Of a stretch of 64,000 nucleotides of DNA, positions 16,753-24,500 are shown piece after piece. Position 1 is the stretch's first letter; the number at the start of each line of letters is the position of its first letter. Position numbers and translations under genes: made by a program. This stretch comes from an uncultured Ruminococcus sp. (GTDB lineage: Bacteria > Bacillota > Clostridia > Oscillospirales > Ruminococcaceae), in the NCBI GenBank assembly GCA_937926145.1, contig CALANW010000118.1:23768-87767 (forward strand). The letters run 5' to 3'. The notes beneath the pieces were generated by a model. The model searched no databases. It had not been told where the DNA came from and saw only the letters and a program-made list of their open reading frames with translations.

Positions 16753-16949
16753 TCGTTTATTTCATAACACATTGCGGCGCAGGATGGGCAACCGTCCATT
16801 GTAGTTTCGTGGGTCGCTAACGGGCGGATATGGAATCCGCCCCTACGGAATTCAGCCTTTCGTAAAATATGCGGAGCAAGAATAATTGCGCATTACGAAT
16901 TACGCATTGAATTAATTCCGCATTCCGAATTCCGAATTTAAACCAAGTA

Positions 16950-17513
16950 TTATCCTACCGCATTTATACTCATAGTATAAACCGCTTCATCATTATCCAT
17001 ATCATCGATAGCCGCGTGGTAGTTGTATATCCGCGCAAGTGCGTTCCATGTCGCGTGATTGAGATCACCCGTTACGGGCAGACCCGATATCGCTTGGATT
17101 CGGCGTATCTCCTCGGCGGTTTCGCTGTCATAGATCCCGTTTATCGCCGCACCTTTAAGATTGTCGTAAAACTGCGCGATAGTGTTTAGCATCACCTGAA
17201 TGATATAAACGGGATAGCCTGCCGAGCCTGTCGTTAGTGGAGTTTCGCTGACCGCGCGCGGATTTATGCTTTCAAGCTCGGCGAAGAACAGTGCCGCTTC
17301 TTTATACAGCTTATAAAGTTCGTCCCATGTCCTCGGATCGATCTCCCCCGTTTCGGGCAGACCTCTCTCACGCTGAAATGCCGCAACTGCGTCCCTTGTG
17401 TCATCACTGTAAGTTCCGTCTGCGACAGTCATAGGGATATTGGGGTTGTATTTCGATATCGTCCGAAGATAACGCTGTGCCTCACGAACGTCCGAAGCTT
17501 TGTTTTCTGCCAT
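16950..17513 (-). CDS. Peptidoglycan-binding domain protein (two PG_binding_1 repeats)
   Basis: The 187-residue protein is made almost only of two PG_binding_1-type repeats: residues about 8-75 (AQRYLRTIS, GTYSDDTRDAVAAFQRERGL, GEIDPRTWDELYKL) and about 100-170 (VYIIQVMLNTIA, GIYDSETAEEIRRIQAISGL, GDLNHATWNALARI). No signal peptide is visible, so the route to the wall is unclear; it may act in the spore or forespore. It follows the larger repeat protein by 36 bases with GGAGGG before its ATG, in a three-gene operon. Confidence 0.85.
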   Translation of the reverse strand: MAENKASDVREAQRYLRTISKYNPNIPMTVADGTYSDDTRDAVAAFQRERGLPETGEIDPRTWDELYKLYKEAALFFAELESINPRAVSETPLTTGSAGYPVYIIQVMLNTIAQFYDNLKGAAINGIYDSETAEEIRRIQAISGLPVTGDLNHATWNALARIYNYHAAIDDMDNDEAVYTMSINAVG

Positions 17514-17549
17514 TTGATTACCCTCCGTATTATATCTGATAAATGTACA

Positions 17550-18950
17550 TTATGAAATAGTGTAACCCGGGTTCTGCCCTGCCTGCTTTACATAGCCGAA
17601 TCGATGCTCGCTGTATATCTCGGAGATCTTGTTCCAGGTATCAGCACCGACAGCGCCGTTCTGCGGAAGTCCGAAGATGCGCTGGAACTCGGTCACGCCC
17701 TGCTTCGTCAGCGGCCCGTAGAAGCCTGTCGGCTGAATTTCGGGTATTGTCGGATAGAACCGATGCAGATAGTTCAGATACTCCTGCAAAATCCGTATAT
17801 AAGGATTTGTCATACCCTCGTTCAGGATAATTCCGGGGAAAAGCACGGGGTTTTCGCTGTTTTCATTGAGCGGAACGTTCTCAACAATGCCGAGGTAAGC
17901 GTCCTCGAGCAAATTCCACGTTTCACGGTCAACAACGCCCGTCTGCGGCAGACCGAAGACCTGCTGGAATGAGCGGACGGAATTCTCGGTCGCAGTGTCA
18001 AAAGTTCCCGTTATCGTGACGGGCAGGACATTATTATAGTACGCCCCGACGACTTCGAGATAATACTGCAGATAGCGCACAGCCATTCCGCTCTCGCCGA
18101 ATGAAAGCCTTTCGGGGAAAACGACCGCCGTTTCTTCGAGAGTAAGTCCCTCGGACGCAAGCTGGGAGAGCTTTTTCACGCTCGTATAAATATAGTGTAT
18201 CCGATACCATGTCGCCTTATCGACAACTCCCGTCTGCGGAAGATTGAAGATCTTCTGAAAAGCTCGCACAGCCTCTTCCGTTGCACTGTCATAAACTGTC
18301 CCCTCAGTCGGGATTTTCGGTATCGCAGGATAATTCCGTGAAATTCGGTTGAGCTCACGGCGAATTCGGACAACATCATTTCCGCCGTCGCCAAGACTTA
18401 GCGGCTCGCCGGGATAGGACGGCGCATTCGTCCTTACGTCTGTATTGGTCACAATGTCAATATCATCTCCATAAAAGCGTGTCAGAATATCATACGGTCC
18501 AAGACCCTCACGAGCGAGGGCAACTGTCCCCCACTGGGTCAGACCTCCGCAGTCGGCAACATCTCTTCCGTCACAATAGACCGCAAAAAGCGGTTCAACT
18601 CTCCCTTGGCGAACGATATATTCGTTGAAAATTTCGTCAACTATCTGAGCTATCGGCTCGTAAATATCTCTGTCCTTGAAGAAAGACTGGTCGAACTGAA
18701 TGGAGTTCGTTATATCGAAGTCATAGCCCTGCGAGGGATACCATTCGGTAAAAATGCGGTTGAGCGTGAATGAGATTATCGCGTAAATATTTGCGCGAAG
18801 TGCGGCTTCGGGCCAAGTCGGATAAAGCTCGCTCGATGCGACATTTTTTATATAGTCGGGAAAGCTCACGGTCACATTCTCCGCAGAAGCGTCATTCGGT
18901 CTGCCGAGGTGGACTGTGACAGTTTCGGGAATAAACGGTTCAGGCATCAT
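17550..18950 (-). CDS. SpoIID/LytB-like domain fused to three peptidoglycan-binding repeats
   Basis: From the ATG at 18950 the protein has 466 residues. Residues about 40-170 resemble the SpoIID/LytB fold: YPTWPEAALRANIYAIISFT matches the catalytic-region helix of SpoIID, and GGLTQWGTVALAREGLGPYD matches its C-terminal motif. Three PG_binding_1 repeats follow (about 195-265, 290-365, 385-455), each with an AVRAFQKIFNLPQTG-type core and TWYRI/TWNLL/TWNKI. SpoIID enzymes are lytic transglycosylases; activity here is inferred. No export signal was seen. The gene overlaps its upstream neighbour, implying coupling. A TTG five codons upstream is a poorer start. Confidence 0.78.
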   Translation of the reverse strand: MMPEPFIPETVTVHLGRPNDASAENVTVSFPDYIKNVASSELYPTWPEAALRANIYAIISFTLNRIFTEWYPSQGYDFDITNSIQFDQSFFKDRDIYEPIAQIVDEIFNEYIVRQGRVEPLFAVYCDGRDVADCGGLTQWGTVALAREGLGPYDILTRFYGDDIDIVTNTDVRTNAPSYPGEPLSLGDGGNDVVRIRRELNRISRNYPAIPKIPTEGTVYDSATEEAVRAFQKIFNLPQTGVVDKATWYRIHYIYTSVKKLSQLASEGLTLEETAVVFPERLSFGESGMAVRYLQYYLEVVGAYYNNVLPVTITGTFDTATENSVRSFQQVFGLPQTGVVDRETWNLLEDAYLGIVENVPLNENSENPVLFPGIILNEGMTNPYIRILQEYLNYLHRFYPTIPEIQPTGFYGPLTKQGVTEFQRIFGLPQNGAVGADTWNKISEIYSEHRFGYVKQAGQNPGYTIS

Positions 18951-18961
18951 TCCACCGCCTT

Positions 18962-19960
18962 TCAACCAAGCATGGATCTGCCATCATCGCTCGATCTTGG
19001 GATAAGCGCGATAGGCTGTATCGACTTCACGCCCGAAAAAACGGGGACTTCCATATCATTTTCGGCGTAAAAGCCGTCAGCATAGGCACTTATATAATAA
19101 TCGGCGAAAGGCTTCTCGGTCGGGTCGGGCGTTTCGGAAAACGAAACGTTCGGCGCAGGCAAAGCCACCGTTTCGGTCGAGCCGCTCTCGTCCGAGATAA
19201 GCATTTTCAGCAGGTAAGTTTTGCCGTTTTCCTTTTTCGTGATAAGAACGACTGCATTTTCGATTGGAACAGCACCGCTGCCCGTTGTGACCTCTGCCTT
19301 TATGTAGCCGATGCCGTCTTCATCGGACGTTTCGTCCTCACCTCCGCTGTATCTCGGTTCAAGAGGGTCGGAAAGGTCGGAGAACTCCTCGGAGTTATAG
19401 TTTCCCTGAAAATTTTCGGGTTCGGAAGTCATAATATCACGGGGCGAAGTCATTTCGGGACGAAACTCCCCTGCCGACGGCTCATTCCGCCCCCCGTCCG
19501 AACCGTTATTGCCCGACATAACTTCATTCACGAACCTGTTTTCCATTGACGCCTCGAATTCCTCGCGCATTATATCCTCGGGCGAGGGAAATTTTGAGTT
19601 GGTCTTTGGCATCTCCTGCATTTGCGGCGTTTTCGGCTTCGATTTTACGCTGTCAGCATTTTCCGACATCAATGATGCTGACGTTGGAACTGCTTTGGGG
19701 ATAATGCTGCGCTCATTTTTGGCAGAAAAAAACTCTGCAGCTGCTTTCGGCTTTATCGGCTGAACATTTTGTGCAGATTGTGCAGGCTGAACCGACTTTG
19801 GCGGCACTGAACTTTGCACGGAATGCACAGGCTGAACATTTCTCGGCGGAGATATCGTTTCAGCCGCTCCCCCACCCGTTTTACTGCTCTGTTTGTACAT
19901 TCGCAGCATTTCTTCCTTATATTTTCGTGCCATTGCTTCGATTTGAGCTTTGCTGTCCAT
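18962..19960 (-). CDS. Disordered-linker protein with a C-terminal carboxypeptidase-regulatory-like domain
   Basis: The 332-residue product starts MDSKAQIEAMARKYKEEMLRMY, a short helical segment, followed by about 190 residues of low-complexity Pro/Ser/Gln/Glu sequence with repeated VQPVHSVQS-like units. The last 110 residues (from GYIKAEVTTGSGAVPIENAVV) look like a transthyretin-type or carboxypeptidase-regulatory beta-sandwich. No signal peptide is seen. It leads the operon with the SpoIID-like and PG-binding genes, so a role in an envelope or spore-wall complex is plausible. Function unknown. Confidence 0.65.
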   Translation of the reverse strand: MDSKAQIEAMARKYKEEMLRMYKQSSKTGGGAAETISPPRNVQPVHSVQSSVPPKSVQPAQSAQNVQPIKPKAAAEFFSAKNERSIIPKAVPTSASLMSENADSVKSKPKTPQMQEMPKTNSKFPSPEDIMREEFEASMENRFVNEVMSGNNGSDGGRNEPSAGEFRPEMTSPRDIMTSEPENFQGNYNSEEFSDLSDPLEPRYSGGEDETSDEDGIGYIKAEVTTGSGAVPIENAVVLITKKENGKTYLLKMLISDESGSTETVALPAPNVSFSETPDPTEKPFADYYISAYADGFYAENDMEVPVFSGVKSIQPIALIPRSSDDGRSMLG

Positions 19961-20012
19961 TTTTATCCTCCTTGAAGTATTATTTTTCCTTTAATTCTAT
20001 TCATTTGAGGAT

Positions 20013-20045
20013 AAAAAAATACCTCGGAGCTTTCGTCCGAGGTAT
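20013..20045 (-). terminator. Intrinsic terminator after the distal pilin gene
   Basis: Minus-strand ATACCTCGGA pairs with TCCGAGGTAT around a seven-base loop, followed by a T7 run (20013-20019). It lies 16 bases beyond the stop at 20062 and ends the pilin transcript. Confidence 0.92.
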
Positions 20046-20061
20046 AGAAGATCCAATCGCA

Positions 20062-20544
20062 TTATGGCGCAAGCGGGTGACATCCGAGGGGAACAGAGCC
20101 GTTCGTGAAGCGCGCATTTACATCATTATATGAATACATTCCCGTGAAGTCAGATGCAGAAAGCGGCTGATCGCTCCATAATGCGTATGAAGCGCCCGTT
20201 CCTGCTGTATCTGTCACGAACCCAAAATAGCCTCTGAAATTTTCACCTACATAATCTGTGATATCGCAGACATCGCCGCTTGTCTGTCCCACACATTCAG
20301 CGTCCCCGTCGGCAGAATTAAGAAAAAGCTCACCTGCATTGAAAAACTGCCCTGCATTATAGTTATCCGTGATAGCAAGCTGTGCTCCTGAAAAGACAGT
20401 CTTGGCATTTGCATTGAATTGTGATATTCTCGATTTTTTCACATATCCAAGCATTGATGGCACGAGTATTGCTGCCAGTATACCAATTATCGCAATTACT
20501 ACGATCAGTTCAATCAATGTAAAACCCTTTGTTTTTCCCCTCAT
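20062..20544 (-). CDS. Type IV pilin-like protein
   Basis: A 160-residue prepilin with leader MRGKTKG, cleavage before FTLIELIVVIAIIGILAAIL (Glu at +5 of the mature protein), and a C-terminal domain of about 125 residues. The first 29 mature residues are identical to those of the major pilin candidate at 21564-22139, while the rest differs. The C-terminal part has two Cys pairs (ECVGQTSGDVC and a terminal Cys) that could form a disulfide loop. GGAAGGGG precedes the ATG. It has its own promoter and a strong terminator, so it is expressed separately from the main cluster. Confidence 0.9.
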   Translation of the reverse strand: MRGKTKGFTLIELIVVIAIIGILAAILVPSMLGYVKKSRISQFNANAKTVFSGAQLAITDNYNAGQFFNAGELFLNSADGDAECVGQTSGDVCDITDYVGENFRGYFGFVTDTAGTGASYALWSDQPLSASDFTGMYSYNDVNARFTNGSVPLGCHPLAP

Positions 20545-20606
20545 AGCATTGTCCCCTTCCAAATGTAAAATAATCATATATATTTAACTGAAATTATTAT
20601 ACTTTC

Positions 20607-20635
20607 ATAATATAACAATTTCTATATTTTGTCAA
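20607..20635 (-). promoter_or_regulatory. Promoter of the distal pilin gene
   Basis: Minus-strand TTGACA (20630-20635) and TATTAT (20607-20612), 17 bases apart, about 60 bases before the ATG. Confidence 0.82.
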
Positions 20636-20668
20636 CAGCAAAGCAAATTTGTAATCAAATTGTAATAT

Positions 20669-21481
20669 TCATTCTTTCCAAATCTCCCAATATCTCAGAA
20701 TTTCGGGAGAAAACTCATCAAATGCCCACGTTCTTGCACTTTTTTCGGGATTTGCAGGGTCATTGATGATGAATCCTGTTTTATCATAGCCGCGGATTAC
20801 AAATGCGTGGCTTCCGAACGTATCACCTTTCACGTTCACAATAAGCGGTCTGCCTTTATCAAGAATATCTTTCATTTGCTTTTCATCGGGTTTGCCGTTT
20901 CCGCCCTCATCGGGGTCAAAGTTGTAGCTGTTGTATTTCAGACCGACAGCCTCGCAAATGTTTCCAATCTCGCTGTTCCTTACACCGCCCATAAAACCGC
21001 TCGCGCCTAAGTCTTCCGCTACCCTCGAAACCCTCACGGGATCATAATAGCCGTCACCTGTCAAACCGACATCTACCATTGAAATGCTTACAACTGCGCA
21101 GCCGCCCGAAAAGATATATCTACCTCCGATCGTTTCATACGCCCAACGGTAATCATCCATATAAAAATTCGGAATAGTTCCGCTATCGAGCTCTTCCTCG
21201 GTGAACGACATCGTTTTATAATCGTCCTTATGCTCAACATAATTATAAACCATATCAATAAATTCATCGTTCATATAGTAATAGTCGAGCAATGCCCTGG
21301 GGTATTCGTCAACGTGTTCAAGAATATATGCCGATCGTTCGTCCGTTTCGGCATTTTCCGCAAGCTTTCCATACTGTTCGTGCAGCTTTTGTTTTTTTTC
21401 AACCGGTATGAGCAGGAGCAGCACTGCGACAACTGCAAGAATTACCACTATTATTATCATAACCTTCGTTTTTGTTTTCAT
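20669..21481 (-). CDS. C39-like cysteine peptidase, membrane-anchored
   Basis: The 270-residue protein has one N-terminal transmembrane helix (about 7-27, MIIIVVILAVVAVLLLLIP) and an extracytoplasmic papain-like C39 domain in its second half. The candidate nucleophile is the Cys of FSGGCAVVSISMV (about 128), the His is in GSHAFVIRGYD (about 224) and the Asp in INDPAN (about 239). It lies between two pilin genes, just after the major pilin terminator, with GAGGA before the ATG. A link with pilus maturation or surface proteolysis is inference; prepilin cleavage itself is assigned to the peptidase at 26330. Confidence 0.8.
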   Translation of the reverse strand: MKTKTKVMIIIVVILAVVAVLLLLIPVEKKQKLHEQYGKLAENAETDERSAYILEHVDEYPRALLDYYYMNDEFIDMVYNYVEHKDDYKTMSFTEEELDSGTIPNFYMDDYRWAYETIGGRYIFSGGCAVVSISMVDVGLTGDGYYDPVRVSRVAEDLGASGFMGGVRNSEIGNICEAVGLKYNSYNFDPDEGGNGKPDEKQMKDILDKGRPLIVNVKGDTFGSHAFVIRGYDKTGFIINDPANPEKSARTWAFDEFSPEILRYWEIWKE

Positions 21482-21504
21482 ATTGTCCTCACAAATGACT
21501 TTAT

Positions 21505-21536
21505 AAAAAAACAGCAGCAGAAAGGTCTGCTGCTGT
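21505..21536 (-). terminator. Intrinsic terminator of the major pilin gene
   Basis: Minus-strand ACAGCAGCAGA pairs with TCTGCTGCTGT over a four-base loop, followed by a T7 run, 28 bases beyond the pilin stop. Confidence 0.93.
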
Positions 21537-21563
21537 CATTTTCAATTAGTCGCTCAAAGTCGA

Positions 21564-22139
21564 TTACGGATTAGAGCTAGAAGTGCCAAGGGAAGGAGCA
21601 GGGTATACACCGTAAATGTTACCAGCCTTAGCGTCAGACTTCTGATCGCCCTCTGTGATAGCCTTAACATCATCGGAAGATGTCTTAGTGCTGATTACGT
21701 TCCAACCCTGTGCTGTTGTTGCATATACAGCAACGGAAACAGAGTATGTACCAGGATTGAAGAATGCTCTGCCGTAGCCTGTGAATTCTTCGCCAAGGTA
21801 AGCAGCAAGGTCAACGTCAGCATCCTGAGGTGTGTTATTAACGTTATTCCAAGACACAGGAATAACACCGTTGCTAATTGGGTTATCAGTTGTATTTACT
21901 GTGAGGTAACCTTCTGTTTGTGTAGTGCCAGACCAAGACCAGTTAGCGATACCGAGCTGTGTAAGAGCGGAAGCACATGCTGTGTGAACCTGCTTAGCAC
22001 CGGAGTTAGCGGAAGAAATTCTTGCGTTTCTAACGTAACCGAGCATAGAAGGTACGAGGATAGCAGCAAGAATACCGATAATCGCAATAACTACGATAAG
22101 TTCGATAAGGGTGAAGCCCTTAGTTTTTGAATTTCTCAT
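21564..22139 (-). CDS. pilA: Major type IV pilin candidate
   Basis: The 191-residue prepilin has leader MRNSKTKG and mature start FTLIELIVVIAIIGILAAIL with Glu5. The C-terminal domain is Ser/Thr/Asn-rich with few charges and no Cys. I call it the major pilin because it has an excellent AAAGGAGG site, a strong terminator directly behind it and a stem-loop in its 5-prime region. The ATG at 22139 is the correct start since the in-frame upstream TTG falls on the ribosome binding site. Ruminococcus albus uses related pilins in cellulose adhesion (established); that role here is inference. Confidence 0.88.
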   Translation of the reverse strand: MRNSKTKGFTLIELIVVIAIIGILAAILVPSMLGYVRNARISSANSGAKQVHTACASALTQLGIANWSWSGTTQTEGYLTVNTTDNPISNGVIPVSWNNVNNTPQDADVDLAAYLGEEFTGYGRAFFNPGTYSVSVAVYATTAQGWNVISTKTSSDDVKAITEGDQKSDAKAGNIYGVYPAPSLGTSSSNP

Positions 22140-22181
22140 GTGGAAATTCCTCCTTTTCAATATTTAAAATGTTTTTTTATT

Positions 22182-22202
22182 AAAACCGAACCATGCGGTT
22201 TT
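22182..22202 (-). other. Stem-loop ahead of the major pilin gene
   Basis: AAAACCG (22182-22188) and CGGTTTT (22196-22202) form a seven-pair stem between the minor and major pilin genes. The following bases are A-rich, not U-rich, on the minus strand, so it is a weak terminator at best and may protect the 5-prime end of a processed pilin mRNA. Confidence 0.45.
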
Positions 22203-22210
22203 ATACGTTA

Positions 22211-23008
22211 TTAAGTGTAGGAAACAGTTGTGGAATTCTCAATATCCGCATACAACGGATAATATCCAACTGCTGTTCCTGCGGCTTTTCCGAGGAACGT
22301 GCCGTCATCAAGAGTTTTTCCGGAATATATTCTCTTCTGTGAATAAATGTCCTCGCAGAAAGGAATCCTTCCGTTTGAAGCAGTCATAATGTTTGTGCTG
22401 CCTGAACTTTTTGTCTTGAACATTGGAACAAAATCAGCAATACCGTTTGCTGAATTCTCGACTCTTTCATAGTCTTCGGCGAAGACCACACTGTCAACTA
22501 TCCAATCTTCCATATCGATAGCTGCATAAACATAACCTGTAAAGTCCATTGCGAGGTTATCGGTCAGATACTTCGCAAGCTTACGGAATTTCTTCTCCGT
22601 ATTGGTCGTTGCCGATGCTGCATCCGGATAATTGTATGAAAGAGTTGCTGTTGTTGTTCCATCATTAATAACAAGACTATGCGAACTTGTCATTATTCCG
22701 TTATCCATTACAAAACTCAAGGTAACATATTTGGAAAATGTTCCGCCTGCACCGTATGTAGTCGGGTCAAGCAAATCGCTTTCCTGCTTTATCTCTATCT
22801 GTATGAGTGCATTCTGAACGCTTGTATAAACGGTCTGTGCTTTATCTCTTGCTGTTTCAAGCCTTGAATCACGCACAAGTCCCGTTGTAAGTATTGAGAT
22901 CATTCCTGCAAGTATTGCAAGTATCGCAATAACGATCAGAAGCTCGATGAGGGTAAAGCCCTTTAAGCTTTTTGCGGAGGACTTACCGCAGTTTTTATTA
23001 CTGTCCAT
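22211..23008 (-). CDS. Type IV pilin-like protein with charged leader
   Basis: The 265-residue prepilin has a 17-residue leader ending SLKG, then FTLIELLIVIAILAILAGMI (Glu5 present). The mature domain is larger than that of the major pilin, has no Cys and ends ADIENSTTVSYT. AGGAGGAG precedes the ATG, and a perfect promoter lies 60-90 bases upstream. It may be a second structural or a minor pilin, co-transcribed with the major pilin gene. Confidence 0.87.
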   Translation of the reverse strand: MDSNKNCGKSSAKSLKGFTLIELLIVIAILAILAGMISILTTGLVRDSRLETARDKAQTVYTSVQNALIQIEIKQESDLLDPTTYGAGGTFSKYVTLSFVMDNGIMTSSHSLVINDGTTTATLSYNYPDAASATTNTEKKFRKLAKYLTDNLAMDFTGYVYAAIDMEDWIVDSVVFAEDYERVENSANGIADFVPMFKTKSSGSTNIMTASNGRIPFCEDIYSQKRIYSGKTLDDGTFLGKAAGTAVGYYPLYADIENSTTVSYT

Positions 23009-23065
23009 TGGGATCTCCTCCTAATAAGTTTCACACATTTTATGTAGTGTTCTCTTACTGTTATT

Positions 23066-23094
23066 ATTATATAGCGCGAGTATCTTTTTGTCAA
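23066..23094 (-). promoter_or_regulatory. Promoter of the pilin genes
   Basis: Minus-strand TTGACA (23089-23094) and TATAAT (23066-23071) with 17-base spacing, driving the pilin genes at 22211 and 21564. Confidence 0.92.
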
Positions 23095-23203
23095 TAGATT
23101 TTGTAATATTTCTGCACTAAAAAAGTGAATTTGTGTATAATTTCTTTTTATCACTAAAATTGTGATTATTTTTTGCCATTTTGACTAAATTATTAATAAA
23201 CAC

Positions 23204-23277
23204 AAACGTTTTCTTATACTCTCGGTAAAATGCATATAAGTTCTGCCAAAGTATGCACTTTTTTGTTGAAAACGTTT
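23204..23277. promoter_or_regulatory. Paired inverted operator-like sites between pilT and the pilin promoter
   Basis: AAACGTTTTC (23204-23213) and its exact inverse GAAAACGTTT (23268-23277) lie 54 bases apart, upstream of the pilin promoter. Each contains an AACGTT-centred palindrome resembling LacI/CcpA-type operators, and TGCATA/TATGCA also repeat between them. The AT-rich gap 23009-23319 holds no gene. A bound regulator is inference. Confidence 0.4.
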
Positions 23278-23319
23278 ATGTAAAATCACACTTTTTTCTT
23301 CGGCATAACTTTTTTATTA

Positions 23320-24447
23320 TCAGAAGCGGTTCATACCGGGAGCGCCGCCTGCACCCTTGAGGTAACGCTCATATTCAGCGATATCAAGGCTCTTTTCACG
23401 GGCATTTGCGTCTGTGATAACGCCGTCCTTAACAAGTCGTGCAAGCTCCTGATCGAGGCAGACCATTCCTTCTTTTTTACCTGTCTGGATAGCTGTCTGG
23501 ATAAGATGTACCTTGTTGTCACGAACCATTGCCTTAACGGCATCGGTAGCGTTAAGAATTTCGAGAGCCGCAACACGTCCCGTACCGTCAGCCTTAGGGA
23601 TAAGGGTCTGGGCGATGATACCTACGAGAACTGTTGCGAGCTGTGAACGGATCTGGTTCTGCTGATGTGCAGGGAAAACGTCGATGATACGGTTGATAGT
23701 ATCGGCTGCACACGTTGTATGAAGTGTGGACATTACAAGGTGTCCCGTTTCAGCGGCGGTAACAGCGGCGTTAATGGTTTCAAAGTCTCTCATTTCTCCG
23801 ACGAGGATAACGTCAGGGTCTTCACGGAGTGCGGCACGGAGGGACATTGCAAACGATTCAACGTCGTCGCCGATCTCTCTCTGGTTTACCATACAGCGCT
23901 TATGCTCGTGAACGTACTCGATAGGGTCTTCAACGGTGATGATATGCGCCGAACGGTTGATATTTACATAGTCGATCATAGCTGCGAGGGTCGTAGATTT
24001 ACCTGAACCTGTAGGACCTGTTACAAGGATAAGTCCACGGGGACGCATTGCAAATTCGCCGAGGATAGGAGGAAGATCGAGGTCAGCAAGGGACGGAATA
24101 TCGTTTCTGAGAAGACGGATAGAGATAGCCGTGTTGCCCTTCTGGTGGTAAACATTGACTCTGTGACGGTAGCCTCTCTTTGTAACGTACGAGAAGTCGG
24201 TATCGACCTTGTTCTTGATATTTTCAAGCTGTCTGCCGTTTGTCATCTGTTCAACGATCTTCATGATAGCGGCTTCGGTCATCTCGGGGTAAGATGCAAG
24301 TCTGCGGAGCGAGCCGTGAAGACGAACTACAGGCGCGATCTTCGTTGTGAAATGCACGTCGGAGCAGCCGAGAACTCGAGCTTCGTCAAGAATTTTGTTG
24401 ATGTTGATGACTACTTTTTCGGGAGCTTTGGTTTCCATTTCTGCCAT
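23320..24447 (-). CDS. pilT: Type IV pilus retraction ATPase
   Basis: PilT powers pilus retraction. The 375-residue protein has an N-terminal PAS-like domain (about 1-110) and a RecA-like ATPase with Walker A GPTGSGKSTTLAAM (about residue 145), the Asp box TVEDPIEYVH, Walker B DPDVILVGEMRD and the His box AAVTAAETGHLVMSTLHT. The AIRNLIRE retraction motif of proteobacterial PilT is not obvious; this region reads LEILNATDAVKAMVRDNKVH. It follows pilB by 53 bases. The ATG at 24447 sits behind AAGGA; an in-frame TTG three codons upstream is the alternative. Confidence 0.93.
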   Translation of the reverse strand: MAEMETKAPEKVVININKILDEARVLGCSDVHFTTKIAPVVRLHGSLRRLASYPEMTEAAIMKIVEQMTNGRQLENIKNKVDTDFSYVTKRGYRHRVNVYHQKGNTAISIRLLRNDIPSLADLDLPPILGEFAMRPRGLILVTGPTGSGKSTTLAAMIDYVNINRSAHIITVEDPIEYVHEHKRCMVNQREIGDDVESFAMSLRAALREDPDVILVGEMRDFETINAAVTAAETGHLVMSTLHTTCAADTINRIIDVFPAHQQNQIRSQLATVLVGIIAQTLIPKADGTGRVAALEILNATDAVKAMVRDNKVHLIQTAIQTGKKEGMVCLDQELARLVKDGVITDANAREKSLDIAEYERYLKGAGGAPGMNRF

Positions 24448-24500
24448 TTGATTCAATTCCTTTCAAGATTATATGTTTGAAAAATATATAATAGTATATT

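Larger units (their letters stand above)
15845..16945. repeat. Composite intergenic repeat element E1 enclosing two toxin-antitoxin copies
   Basis: The region opens right after the kinase stop with TAATGCGTAATTCGTAATGC-type sequence and ends with the inverted form GCATTACGAATTACGCATT plus ATTCCGCATTCCGAATT repeats (about 16890-16940). Between them lie two near-identical copies of about 320 bases of a small convergent RNA/ORF locus, a terminator hairpin (16711-16752) and a GGGCGGATATGGAATCCGCCC hairpin. Related elements occur at six other places in this window. Confidence 0.65.
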
